Source of the DNA: Lachnospiraceae bacterium UBA2734 | Lineage (GTDB): Bacteria; Bacillota; Clostridia; Lachnospirales; Lachnospiraceae | Direction of reading: 5' to 3' | DNA: 16,794 nucleotides | NCBI GenBank assembly: GCA_002353635.1 | Contig: DEKA01000029.1 | Location: 19,193 to 35,986, forward strand | Part shown: piece after piece, positions 7,015 through 13,708 of the stretch | Position numbering within the stretch: position 1 is the stretch's first letter | Layout of the letters: each line of letters opens with the position of its first letter | Notes under the pieces: generated by a model | The model's database searches: none | Told to the model about the DNA's origin: nothing | Seen by the model: the letters and a program-made list of their open reading frames with translations, nothing else | Program-made: the position numbers and the translations under genes

Positions 7015-8287
7015 GAAGAGGTTTGGGGACAAGACAACAGATATTGTCAGAAGGCGGTGTGCAGAGATCTGCACACTGCTTTTTGGCATCTGCATTCTCC
7101 CTGCTGCGGTTTTTCTGCTGGGGCAGAGCGTACCTGTGTCCGCAGAAGAGGTGACAAAGGAGAGCATCCAGAAGAAGCAGGACTCGATTGATGCCAGCAA
7201 GAGCGAGCGGGAACAGATCAAGAGCAGTATCAGTGACCTGCAGAAAATGAAGAAGGATCTGGAGGCATCCAAGGCCAATCTCAAGGAATATGTGACGCAG
7301 CTCGATGCGAAGGCGACGTCCATTCAGGAAAATATCGACGGCCTGAAGAAGAAAATTTCGGACAAGGAGGATGAGATCGAGGAGGCCCGGAAGGACCTTG
7401 AGGAGGCGCAGAAGATCCAGCAGGAGCAGTATGAGGTCATGAAGAAGCGGATCCGCTTCATTTATGAGAAGGGCAACACGTATTACCTGGAAGCGCTTCT
7501 TCAGTCCGGAAGCTTTGCGGACATGCTCAACAAGGCGACGTATGTGGAGATGCTCTCCGAATATGACCAGAAGCTCCTTGAGCAGTATAAAGAGCAGACG
7601 GAGATGGTGAAGGTCACCAAAAAGGAGCTGGAAGAGGACAAGAAGACGCTGGATGAGGCGAAATCTGCCGCGCAGACGGAGGAGTCGAATATGGAGTCCC
7701 TGATCGCGGAGAAGAACACGCAGATTCAGGGGATCGAGGGAGACATCAGCAGCAAGGAGCAGTCTATTCAGGAGTACGAGGCACAGGTCGCGCAGCAGGA
7801 TGCCACGATTGCGGCACTTGAGCAGCAGGTTGCCAATGACAAAAAGACGCTGGCTGCACAGGAGGCGGCGGCCAATGCAAAGCATTACACGGGCGGTGTC
7901 TTCACCTGGCCTGCGCCATCCTATACAGAGATCACCTCGGAATTCGGCAACCGGGTACATCCGATTTACGGTGTTGTCAGGTTCCACAGCGGGCTTGATA
8001 TGGCGGCTCCGTACGGGAGTCCCATTCTTGCGGCGGCAGACGGAACGGTCGTGGCGGCCTCCTATGATTCATCGATGGGCAACTATGTGATGATCGATCA
8101 CGGCGGCGGTCTTTATACAGTTTATATGCATGCGTCCGCTCTTTATGTATCGACAGGGCAGGATGTAACTGCGGGCACGCAGATCGCGGCGGTCGGCAGC
8201 ACAGGCGCTTCCACTGGGCCGCACCTGCACTTCTCTGTCCGCCTGAACGGCTCGTATGTGAGCCCGTGGAATTATCTTGGGCATTGA
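7007..8287 (+). CDS. Secreted coiled-coil M23 (LytM-type) peptidoglycan endopeptidase
   Basis: A 426-residue exported protein, probably the hydrolase or effector operated by FtsEX, in the style of EnvC, PcsB or RipC. An N-terminal signal (hydrophobic CTLLFGICILPAAVFLLG) ends at a likely cleavage site after VSA, residue 46. Residues about 50-290 are strongly charged coiled coil rich in K, E, Q and A, the region that in known systems binds the FtsX extracellular domain. The C-terminal M23 domain (about 305-426) retains all zinc ligands: His327 and Asp331 in FHSGLD, and His408 in PHLHFSV, with His406 as the second catalytic-type His. It is therefore predicted to be enzymatically active, unlike EnvC itself. 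The start at 7007 has AGGAAA eight bases upstream and overlaps the ftsX end. No SH3 or CHAP domain is seen. Confidence 0.92.
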   Translation: MSEKRFGDKTTDIVRRRCAEICTLLFGICILPAAVFLLGQSVPVSAEEVTKESIQKKQDSIDASKSEREQIKSSISDLQKMKKDLEASKANLKEYVTQLDAKATSIQENIDGLKKKISDKEDEIEEARKDLEEAQKIQQEQYEVMKKRIRFIYEKGNTYYLEALLQSGSFADMLNKATYVEMLSEYDQKLLEQYKEQTEMVKVTKKELEEDKKTLDEAKSAAQTEESNMESLIAEKNTQIQGIEGDISSKEQSIQEYEAQVAQQDATIAALEQQVANDKKTLAAQEAAANAKHYTGGVFTWPAPSYTEITSEFGNRVHPIYGVVRFHSGLDMAAPYGSPILAAADGTVVAASYDSSMGNYVMIDHGGGLYTVYMHASALYVSTGQDVTAGTQIAAVGSTGASTGPHLHFSVRLNGSYVSPWNYLGH

Positions 8288-8307
8288 CATGTGAGAACAG
8301 ATCTCAG

Positions 8308-8348
8308 CGGCTGGCGGGGGAACGAACAGATCCTCTGCCAGCCGTTTT
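8308..8348 (+). terminator. Terminator-like hairpin between the M23 peptidase gene and ctpA
   Basis: A continuous 14-bp stem with two G-T wobbles: CGGCTGGC plus GGGGGA (8308-8321) pairs with TCCTCT plus GCCAGCCG (8331-8344). The loop is 9 nt, and TTTT follows at 8345-8348. It ends only about 12 nt before the ctpA Shine-Dalgarno site (8361-8366). It could act as a full or partial terminator lowering ctpA expression relative to ftsEX. An outer CTCAG/CTGAG pairing (8303-8307 with 8358-8362) would reach the edge of the ribosome binding site. Confidence 0.7.
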
Positions 8349-8374
8349 CACTTTCATCTGAGGAGGAACTGATT

Positions 8375-9721
8375 ATGGCTGAGCAGAATACACAGAACAG
8401 GGATGACGGCAATATGACTGCAGCAGGCAATTCTGCCGCCGGAGCTAATGCGCCGCTGAACGGCAGCTCTGTAAGAGCAGCTAAGGAAGCGGGCAACAGA
8501 GGACAAGGCAGGGGACGATTCTTTGCTGCCGGGCTGGCCTCCGGCATAGCGCTCACGCTGGCAGCGGCACTGGTCCTTCAGTATATGGGCATCAGCCTCG
8601 TCACAGTGCGCAGCACAGACAATTCAGCAGTCAACAGTGAATCCGCTGCCAAGCTCGAGAGCCTTGAGGATGCCATAGACAAGTATTATTACGACTCTGC
8701 CAGCGTGACAAAGGAGCAGAAGGAGGACGGGCTTTACAAAGGCCTTCTGGATTCCCTGGGAGATCCCTACTCCGTCTATTACACGGCGGATGAAGTCAAG
8801 GAGCTCAACCAGCAGCTCTCCGGCGTGTATTACGGCATCGGCGCCTATCTTGGCGTGGATGAGCAGACCCAGCTGCCTTTGATCAGCAAGGTGATGAGCG
8901 ATTCACCTGCCGAGAAGGCGGGGCTCAAGGACGGCGATATCATTTATAAAATTGACGGGACACTCACGCAGGGCATGTCCCTCGACGATGTGGTGAGCAA
9001 GGTCAGGGGAGACAAGGGAACAACAGTGGAGCTGACGGTTGTGCGCTCCGGTGAGGCGGAAAACCTGAACATCAAAGTAACAAGGGATGAGGTGAATTCA
9101 CCGACGGTGGCCTCTAAGATTGTGGATGAGGATGCAGGCATCGGCTACATCTCCATTGCAGAGTTTGAGGACGTGACCGCAGACCAGTTCGCCGAGAATC
9201 TGGAGGACCTCTACAGCAAGAATATCAAAGCTCTTGTGCTGGATCTGCGCGGAAATCCCGGAGGAAATGTGAAAACAGTGACGGAGATTGCGGGTGACCT
9301 CATTCCGAAGGGGCTTGTTTTCTATATGGAGGACAAGAACGGAAAACGTACAGACTACACTTCCGATGGAAAACACACCATCAAAATTCCGCTCGCTGTT
9401 CTTGTGAACGGAAATTCCGCGAGCGCCTCCGAGATTCTCTCCGGCGCCATTCAGGACTCGGGCGTTGGCATAATTATCGGAACACAGACGTATGGCAAGG
9501 GCATTGTCCAGACTGTATATGACCTGCACGACGGGACGGCAGTCAAGCTGACGGTTGCCCATTATTACACGCGCAGCGGCCATGACATCAACAAAGTCGG
9601 CATTACGCCGGATATCAAGGCTGAACTGGACGAGGATGCTTACCGCAAGGACGGCACGGATACACAGCTGAATGCGGCGCTGAAGGAGCTGAAGAGCGAA
9701 ATAGCCGGCGAAAACGATTGA
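8375..9721 (+). CDS. Membrane-anchored PDZ/S41 C-terminal processing protease (CtpA-like)
   Basis: A 448-residue serine protease of family S41 (C-terminal processing peptidase). A polar, Ala/Asn-rich N-terminus precedes one transmembrane segment (FFAAGLASGIALTLAAALVL, about residues 49-68), placing the rest outside the membrane. A PDZ domain (about 150-235) contains SDSPAEKAGLKDGDIIYKIDG. The S41 core carries the catalytic dyad: Ser350 in GNSASASEIL and Lys375 in YGKGIVQTV. The 25-residue spacing equals that of the known Ser-Lys dyad in plant D1 processing protease. Such proteases trim secreted or membrane proteins, including envelope hydrolases, so it may process or degrade the neighbouring M23 protein (inference). 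The start is ATG 8375 with AGGAGG eight bases upstream; a GTG at 8291 in frame lies within the preceding hairpin region and is rejected. Confidence 0.93.
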   Translation: MAEQNTQNRDDGNMTAAGNSAAGANAPLNGSSVRAAKEAGNRGQGRGRFFAAGLASGIALTLAAALVLQYMGISLVTVRSTDNSAVNSESAAKLESLEDAIDKYYYDSASVTKEQKEDGLYKGLLDSLGDPYSVYYTADEVKELNQQLSGVYYGIGAYLGVDEQTQLPLISKVMSDSPAEKAGLKDGDIIYKIDGTLTQGMSLDDVVSKVRGDKGTTVELTVVRSGEAENLNIKVTRDEVNSPTVASKIVDEDAGIGYISIAEFEDVTADQFAENLEDLYSKNIKALVLDLRGNPGGNVKTVTEIAGDLIPKGLVFYMEDKNGKRTDYTSDGKHTIKIPLAVLVNGNSASASEILSGAIQDSGVGIIIGTQTYGKGIVQTVYDLHDGTAVKLTVAHYYTRSGHDINKVGITPDIKAELDEDAYRKDGTDTQLNAALKELKSEIAGEND

Positions 9722-9792
9722 TTAAATTTTCGGTACGCATCTAAAATTATCCAATAAAAACAAAAATAGTGCATAAATATCACCTCAGGAAC

Positions 9793-9822
9793 TTGTCAAG
9801 ATACGACAAAAACATGTATTCT
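9793..9822 (+). promoter_or_regulatory. Possible upstream promoter with inverted repeat, sugar ABC operon
   Basis: TTGTCA (9793-9798) and TATTCT (9817-9822) are separated by 18 bp. TTGTC (9793-9797) and GACAA (9805-9809) form a perfect inverted repeat around 7 nt that overlaps the -35 element, so it could be a regulator site. This is weaker than the downstream promoter at 9846-9874. Confidence 0.35.
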
Positions 9823-9845
9823 GCACAATAAACGTAAAAACTGAC

Positions 9846-9874
9846 TTGCTTTCTAAGTAAAATTGCGTTATAAA
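9846..9874 (+). promoter_or_regulatory. Sigma-A type promoter of the sugar ABC operon
   Basis: The -35 element TTGCTT (9846-9851) and -10 element TATAAA (9869-9874) are exactly 17 bp apart in an A/T-rich stretch about 80 nt before the binding-protein start. Transcription would start near 9881, just ahead of or within the palindrome at 9885-9892. Confidence 0.6.
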
Positions 9875-9882
9875 AGAATTAC

Positions 9883-9895
9883 GAAAACGTTTAAG
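9883..9895 (+). promoter_or_regulatory. LacI/CcpA-type operator candidate
   Basis: The palindrome AAACGTTT (9885-9892), within GAAAACGTTTAAG, has the central CG and flanking A/T of LacI-family operators. It resembles the catabolite response element at the core but mismatches that consensus at three outer positions. It overlaps the predicted transcription start, a position suited to repression of a sugar importer. No LacI-family gene is in the window. Confidence 0.45.
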
Positions 9896-9930
9896 GGACA
9901 TGGGGTATCCAATGGCGGGTGCAGGTCCCT
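9894..9930 (+). other. Leader hairpin of the binding-protein mRNA
   Basis: AGGGAC (9894-9899) pairs with GTCCCT (9925-9930) around a 25-nt G-rich loop. It lies between the operator candidate and the ribosome binding site (GGAGGG, 9942-9947). It may protect the 5' end of a highly expressed transcript; no known riboswitch was recognised. Confidence 0.3.
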
Positions 9931-9955
9931 GATAATGTAACGGAGGGAAGGCAGT

Positions 9956-11389
9956 ATGAAGAAAAAGTTAGTCAGTATTATGATGGCTTCCACTATGGTG
10001 GCAGGCGTTCTTGCAGGGTGCGGTTCTTCTTCAGGCGGGGCAGCCAGCACACAGGCGTCCTCTGACAGCACGCAGGCAGCCGCAGCAGATACACAGGCTG
10101 CTGCTGCAGATACTGAGGCTGCAGCTGACACATCGGCAGCTTCTGCAGATGAGGGCAAGGTTCTCAACATCCAGTGCTGGAACACAGAGTTCCAGAGCAG
10201 AATCACAGATCACTATCCGGGATATGAGAAGGTTGATGACACAACCGGCAAAATCGGCGATGTCACTGTGAAGTGGCACATCACACCTAGCGATGACAAC
10301 GCTTATCAGAACAACCTCGACAGCATCCTTCCGGACAACGAGTCCGCAAGCGCTGACGACAAGACGGATCTCTTCCTCATGGAAGCCGATTACGCTAAGA
10401 AGTATGTCAACAGTGATGTTACGATGAACATCGCGGATCTCGGCATCACAGATGACCAGATCGCTGATCAGTATCAGTACACAAAGGATATCGTTAAGGA
10501 TGAGAGCGGCAACCTGAAGGGTCTTTCATGGCAGGCAGCATCTGCCGGACTTATCTACAACCGCCAGGCTGCAAAGGACGTTCTTGGAACAGATGATCCG
10601 GACAAGGTACAGGATGCCGTTTCTGACTGGGACAAATTCAATTCTCTTGCTGAGAAGATGAAGGCAAAGGGATACACGATGTGCTCTGTAAACGACACAT
10701 ACCGTGTATATTCCAACAACGTATCCGGACCGTGGGTTCAGGACGGCAAGGTCGTTGTAGACGACAACATCAAGAAGTGGGCTGATGACTCCAAGACTCT
10801 TGCGGACAAGGGGGAGGAGAATACATACGAGCTCTGGAGCGATGACTGGGCTAAGGGCAAGTATCCGGACGGCAAGGTATTCTGCTATTTCGGACCTGCA
10901 TGGTTCTTCAACTTCTCTCTCGCAGCAGATGATGCCAGTTCCATCGCAGCCAAGGGCGGCTGGGGCTATGTACAAGGACCGCAGCCCTACTATTGGGGCG
11001 GCACATGGATTGCAGCTGCAACCGGCACGGACAACCCGACACTGGTCAAGGATATTATGCTGAAGATCACTACAGATCCTGATATCATGAAGGAGATCGC
11101 CCAGAAGGATTCCGACTGTGTCAACAACAAGACCGTCCTGAAGGAGCTTGCTTCCGACGATTCCGGCAACCTGGCATTACTTGGCGACGAGAACCCTTAC
11201 GCTATGCTGGCTGAGGGCGCCGACAAGGTCGATATGTCCAACATTTCCGACTATGATCAGGGCTGCAACGAGGAATTCCAGACTGCTATGAAGGGCTACT
11301 TCGACGGCAGCTACAAGACCTATGATGACGCTCTTGCAGCATTCAACAAGGCCATCACTGAGAAGTATCCTGATGTCACAACAGACTGA
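9956..11389 (+). CDS. Sugar ABC transporter substrate-binding lipoprotein (family 1)
   Basis: A 477-residue extracellular solute-binding protein of a CUT1-type carbohydrate importer, anchored to the outer face of the membrane. The N-terminus is a lipoprotein signal with lipobox LAGC, Cys22 being the lipidated residue. A low-complexity linker of Ala, Thr, Asp, Ser and Gln (about residues 25-66) separates it from the binding domain, which starts near VLNIQCWNTEFQ. The domain's later part has the Trp/Tyr-rich stretch GPQPYYWGGTWIAAATGTDN and a helix KDIMLKITTDPDIMKEIAQK, both typical of family 1 sugar-binding proteins. ATG 9956 has GGAGGG eight bases upstream. Codon choice is more uniform than in neighbours, suggesting high expression. 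It is followed by a strong terminator and then two permeases. The sugar cannot be named from sequence. Confidence 0.92.
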   Translation: MKKKLVSIMMASTMVAGVLAGCGSSSGGAASTQASSDSTQAAAADTQAAAADTEAAADTSAASADEGKVLNIQCWNTEFQSRITDHYPGYEKVDDTTGKIGDVTVKWHITPSDDNAYQNNLDSILPDNESASADDKTDLFLMEADYAKKYVNSDVTMNIADLGITDDQIADQYQYTKDIVKDESGNLKGLSWQAASAGLIYNRQAAKDVLGTDDPDKVQDAVSDWDKFNSLAEKMKAKGYTMCSVNDTYRVYSNNVSGPWVQDGKVVVDDNIKKWADDSKTLADKGEENTYELWSDDWAKGKYPDGKVFCYFGPAWFFNFSLAADDASSIAAKGGWGYVQGPQPYYWGGTWIAAATGTDNPTLVKDIMLKITTDPDIMKEIAQKDSDCVNNKTVLKELASDDSGNLALLGDENPYAMLAEGADKVDMSNISDYDQGCNEEFQTAMKGYFDGSYKTYDDALAAFNKAITEKYPDVTTD

Positions 11390-11453
11390 GAGAACTTTTC
11401 GGAACGCTGATTATTCAGAAGAACGGAGCGATACATAAGTTCCAGATGATCAG

Positions 11454-11487
11454 GTGCCTGCCCGCCTTGGCGGGCAGGCACTTTTTT
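11454..11487 (+). terminator. Strong intrinsic terminator between binding protein and permeases
   Basis: A perfect 12-bp GC-rich stem, GTGCCTGCCCGC (11454-11465) with GCGGGCAGGCAC (11470-11481), encloses a CTTG loop and is followed by TTTTTT (11482-11487). Its position after the binding-protein gene inside an importer operon suggests differential expression: most transcripts end here and a minority read through into the permeases. Alternatively the permeases have a separate promoter. Confidence 0.92.
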
Positions 11488-11500
11488 CAGCTCATTTCAG

Positions 11501-11620
11501 CGGAGAGACGGCTGTGCTTGAGGAGGCGGAGCCGTCTGTCCGGTAAAAAGTGCTGAAGGCACTGCCGGATCAGCGATCGCAGGTACCTGCACATTATTGA
11601 TTTACTGCGGGCAGGCGCAG
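11501..11620 (+). repeat. Cluster of inverted repeats ahead of the first permease gene
   Basis: Four structures are packed in 120 nt. (a) AGACGGCT/AGCCGTCT, 8 bp (11506-11513 with 11530-11537), extended by CGG/CCG outside. (b) AGTGC/GCACT, 5 bp with a TGAAG loop (11549-11563), flanked by CCGG at 11540-11543 and 11565-11568. (c) A perfect 12-bp palindrome GCAGGTACCTGC (11579-11590). (d) CTGCG/CGCAG (11605-11609 with 11616-11620), just before the ribosome binding site. None has a T run. (a) and (b) compete for the same CCGG bases. Confidence 0.5.
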
Positions 11621-11635
11621 AGAGGGGAGTATTAT

Positions 11636-12553
11636 ATGGCAAATGGAGGAAAGAGCAGCAAGGTTGTGCGGTACAACCGATGGGGATATTACTTTCTGAT
11701 CCCGTTTACCGCGGCCTACGTTATCTTCCAGCTGATCCCGCTGATTGATACGGTGACGCAGAGCTTCTTTGAGAACTACAGATCAGGTCTCAAGCAGATT
11801 GGACCGAATTTCATAGGCTTGGCCAACTATGTCAAGATCCTCTCCAGCGGTGATCTCTGGCAGTACGCAAAGAACACAATGATCATCTGGCTGATCGGTT
11901 TTATTCCGCAGATCATCATTTCACTTCTTCTTGCGGCGTGGTTTACGGATCCGTCCCTGCGGCTTAAGGGTCAGCGCTTCTTCAAGACTGTCATCTATCT
12001 GCCGAACCTGATCATGGCATCTGCGTTTGCCATGCTGTTCTTCACTTTGTTTTCCGACAACGGTCCGGTCAATTCCATTCTGATGCAGCTCGGCCTCATT
12101 TCGACGCCGTACAAGTTCTTCTCCCATGTTGCGGCCTCGAGATGCCTCGTCGGCTTTATGAACTTCCTCATGTGGTTTGGCAACACCACCATCCTGCTGA
12201 TGGCCGGTATGCTGGGCATTGACCAGTCCCTCTTTGAGGCAGCCGAGGTGGACGGCGCGACGCCGAACCAGATCTTTTTCAGAATAACGCTGCCGCTCCT
12301 GCGGCCGATTCTTGTCTATGTGATCATCACCTCTCTCATCGGCGGCCTGCAGATGTTTGATGTTCCGCAGATCCTGACAGACGGAACCGGCGATCCGGCG
12401 AGAACGACAATGACGATGATCATGTGGCTGAACAAGCATCTGTACAGCAAGAACTACGGCATGGCCGGTGCACTCTCTGTTCTGCTCTTTATCATCACAG
12501 GTGTCCTGAGTCTGATTGTTTTCAGACTGACGAAGACGGACACAGACAGGTAA
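11636..12553 (+). CDS. Sugar ABC transporter permease, MalF/UgpA type
   Basis: A 305-residue integral membrane permease of a CUT1 carbohydrate importer. It has about six transmembrane helices, beginning with YYFLIPFTAAYVIFQLIPLI. The cytoplasmic EAA loop that docks with the ATPase is at residues 201-225 (EAAEVDGATPNQIFF, RITLPLLRPI). The N-terminal VVRYNRWGYYFLIPF and the position as first permease fit the MalF/UgpA role. ATG 11636 has GAGGGGAG six bases upstream; an in-frame extension to 11597 starts at a poor codon and lacks a ribosome binding site. It lies 247 nt after the binding-protein gene, with a terminator and inverted repeats between, and 18 nt before the second permease. No ATPase gene is adjacent, so a shared MsmK/UgpC-like ATPase elsewhere is expected from known CUT1 systems. 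Confidence 0.92.
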   Translation: MANGGKSSKVVRYNRWGYYFLIPFTAAYVIFQLIPLIDTVTQSFFENYRSGLKQIGPNFIGLANYVKILSSGDLWQYAKNTMIIWLIGFIPQIIISLLLAAWFTDPSLRLKGQRFFKTVIYLPNLIMASAFAMLFFTLFSDNGPVNSILMQLGLISTPYKFFSHVAASRCLVGFMNFLMWFGNTTILLMAGMLGIDQSLFEAAEVDGATPNQIFFRITLPLLRPILVYVIITSLIGGLQMFDVPQILTDGTGDPARTTMTMIMWLNKHLYSKNYGMAGALSVLLFIITGVLSLIVFRLTKTDTDR

Positions 12554-12571
12554 GAGGGGAGGAGTACAGAG

Positions 12572-13423
12572 ATGAAAAAAACAAAATCCACAGTCGGCGT
12601 TCAAGGAAGACGCATCGTATCTTATATTGTGCTGATCCTGCTCTCCTTTCTGTGCCTTGTATGGTTTTATATCCTCTTTATCAATGCGACGAGATCGCAC
12701 GCAGAGCTGAGCAGAGGATTCACACCGCTGCCAAGCCATTATGCAGTAAAGAACTTTGTGAAGATGCTTCATAGCACACAGCCTATTGCGAGAGGCATGC
12801 TCAACTCGCTGATCGTTGCAGGCCTGAGTGCGCTGCTGTGCACGTATTTTTCCACGATGACGGCTTACGCCATCCACGCGTACAGATTCAGGTTCAGAAA
12901 GTTTGCGTACACCTTTATTCTGGCCGTCATGATGATACCGACGCAGGTTACGGCTCTCGGCTTTATCCGTCTGGTCACCAGAATGAAGCTGATAAACAAC
13001 TACATTCCGCTTATTTTTCCCGCTATTGCTGCACCGGCGACGTTCTTCTACCTCAAGCAGTATATGGACTCCGTCCTCTCCCTGTCTCTGGTTGAGGCGG
13101 CGAGGATTGACGGCGCGGGCGAGTTCCATATTTTCAATGCGATCGTGCTGCCGCTCATGAGGCCGGCAGTCGCTGTGCAGGCAATCTTTACTTTTGTAGC
13201 AAACTGGAACAACTACTTCATTCCTTCTCTTATTCTGAAGAACGAGAAGATGAAGACACTGCCTGTCCTGATTGCAGAGCTTCGAGGCGCGGACTTCCTG
13301 AAGTTTGATATGGGCGTCGTTTATATGACGATTGCCTTCTCAATCTTCCCGGTCATCATTGTCTACCTGCTGCTGTCGAAGAATATCGTAGGCGGTATCG
13401 CACTTGGCGGCGTCAAGGAATGA
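12572..13423 (+). CDS. Sugar ABC transporter permease, MalG/UgpE type
   Basis: The second integral membrane subunit of the importer, 283 residues. It has the usual MalG-family layout: TM1 (VSYIVLILLSFLCLVWFYIL), an extracellular segment with the FTPLPSHYAVKNF motif typical of the family, and further helices. The EAA loop starts at residue 175 (EAARIDGAGEFHIFN, AIVLPLMRP). It ends at GGIALGGVKE, the usual short C-terminus (GxxxGAVKG-like) of MalG/UgpE proteins. The ATG at 12572 follows GGGGAGGAG by about seven to eight bases. It pairs with the preceding permease to form the heterodimeric channel and is the last gene of the operon, since a terminator follows at 13467. Confidence 0.92.
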   Translation: MKKTKSTVGVQGRRIVSYIVLILLSFLCLVWFYILFINATRSHAELSRGFTPLPSHYAVKNFVKMLHSTQPIARGMLNSLIVAGLSALLCTYFSTMTAYAIHAYRFRFRKFAYTFILAVMMIPTQVTALGFIRLVTRMKLINNYIPLIFPAIAAPATFFYLKQYMDSVLSLSLVEAARIDGAGEFHIFNAIVLPLMRPAVAVQAIFTFVANWNNYFIPSLILKNEKMKTLPVLIAELRGADFLKFDMGVVYMTIAFSIFPVIIVYLLLSKNIVGGIALGGVKE

Positions 13424-13466
13424 TGCTTAAGAATTTTTGACACCGGTATAACAGATGTAGGATAAT

Positions 13467-13499
13467 AAGGAGCAGATGCACTGTGCACCTGCTCCTTTT
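13467..13499 (+). terminator. Intrinsic terminator of the sugar ABC operon
   Basis: AAGGAGCAG (13467-13475) pairs with CTGCTCCTT (13489-13497), with an A-C mismatch and then an inner TGCA/TGCA stem with a three-base loop. A short T tract (13496-13499) follows. It lies 43 nt after the second permease. Confidence 0.8.
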
Positions 13500-13541
13500 C
13501 AGCAGACAGGACATACCTGCATGTGGATTTGCCATACCTGT

Positions 13542-13654
13542 ATTGCTGAGGACTTGTGGCTGTCTGCAAGAGAATAGTGATCAAGCAGATCGTCAGCAAT
13601 GCCACAGCACCGGAGGACTTGTGACTGTCTGCATGAGAGTGCAGGGGGTGCTGT
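13542..13654 (+). repeat. Two tandem copies of a structured repeat ahead of the MscS gene
   Basis: A 26-nt core (GAGGACTTGTG, then G or A, then CTGTCTGCA, then A or T, then GAGA) occurs at 13548-13573 and 13613-13638, identical at 24 of 26 positions. Copy 1 sits in an outer stem ATTGCTGA/TCAGCAAT (13542-13549 with 13593-13600), with inner stem TCTGC/GCAGA (13563-13567 with 13585-13589). Copy 2 sits in a different outer stem ACAGCACC/GGTGCTGT (13604-13611 with 13647-13654), with inner stem CTGCA/TGCAG (13629-13633 with 13640-13644). In both, the conserved GGACTTGTG segment falls in a bulge on the 5' side. I match it to no RNA family I know. Confidence 0.6.
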
Positions 13655-13708
13655 CCTGACAGAGAAAAGAAGCAGCCATCATGTCCGATGGATAACCGGG
13701 AGGCTTGT

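Noticed and set aside
6992..7987. Minus-strand leucine/arginine-rich frame opposite the M23 peptidase
   Set aside because: The repetitive Leu/Arg composition is the reverse complement of the Lys/Glu/Gln coiled coil; not a gene.
10031..10271. Alternative frames and a repeat in the Ala/Gln-rich start of the binding protein
   Set aside because: The repetitive GCA/CAG-rich DNA encodes the lipoprotein linker; the other frames are artefacts of that composition and it is not a CRISPR or tandem array.
11921..13129. Long minus-strand frame (402 codons) opposite the permease genes
   Set aside because: Same shadow effect: low-complexity hydrophilic product spanning two well-supported permease genes, no ribosome binding site and no domain.
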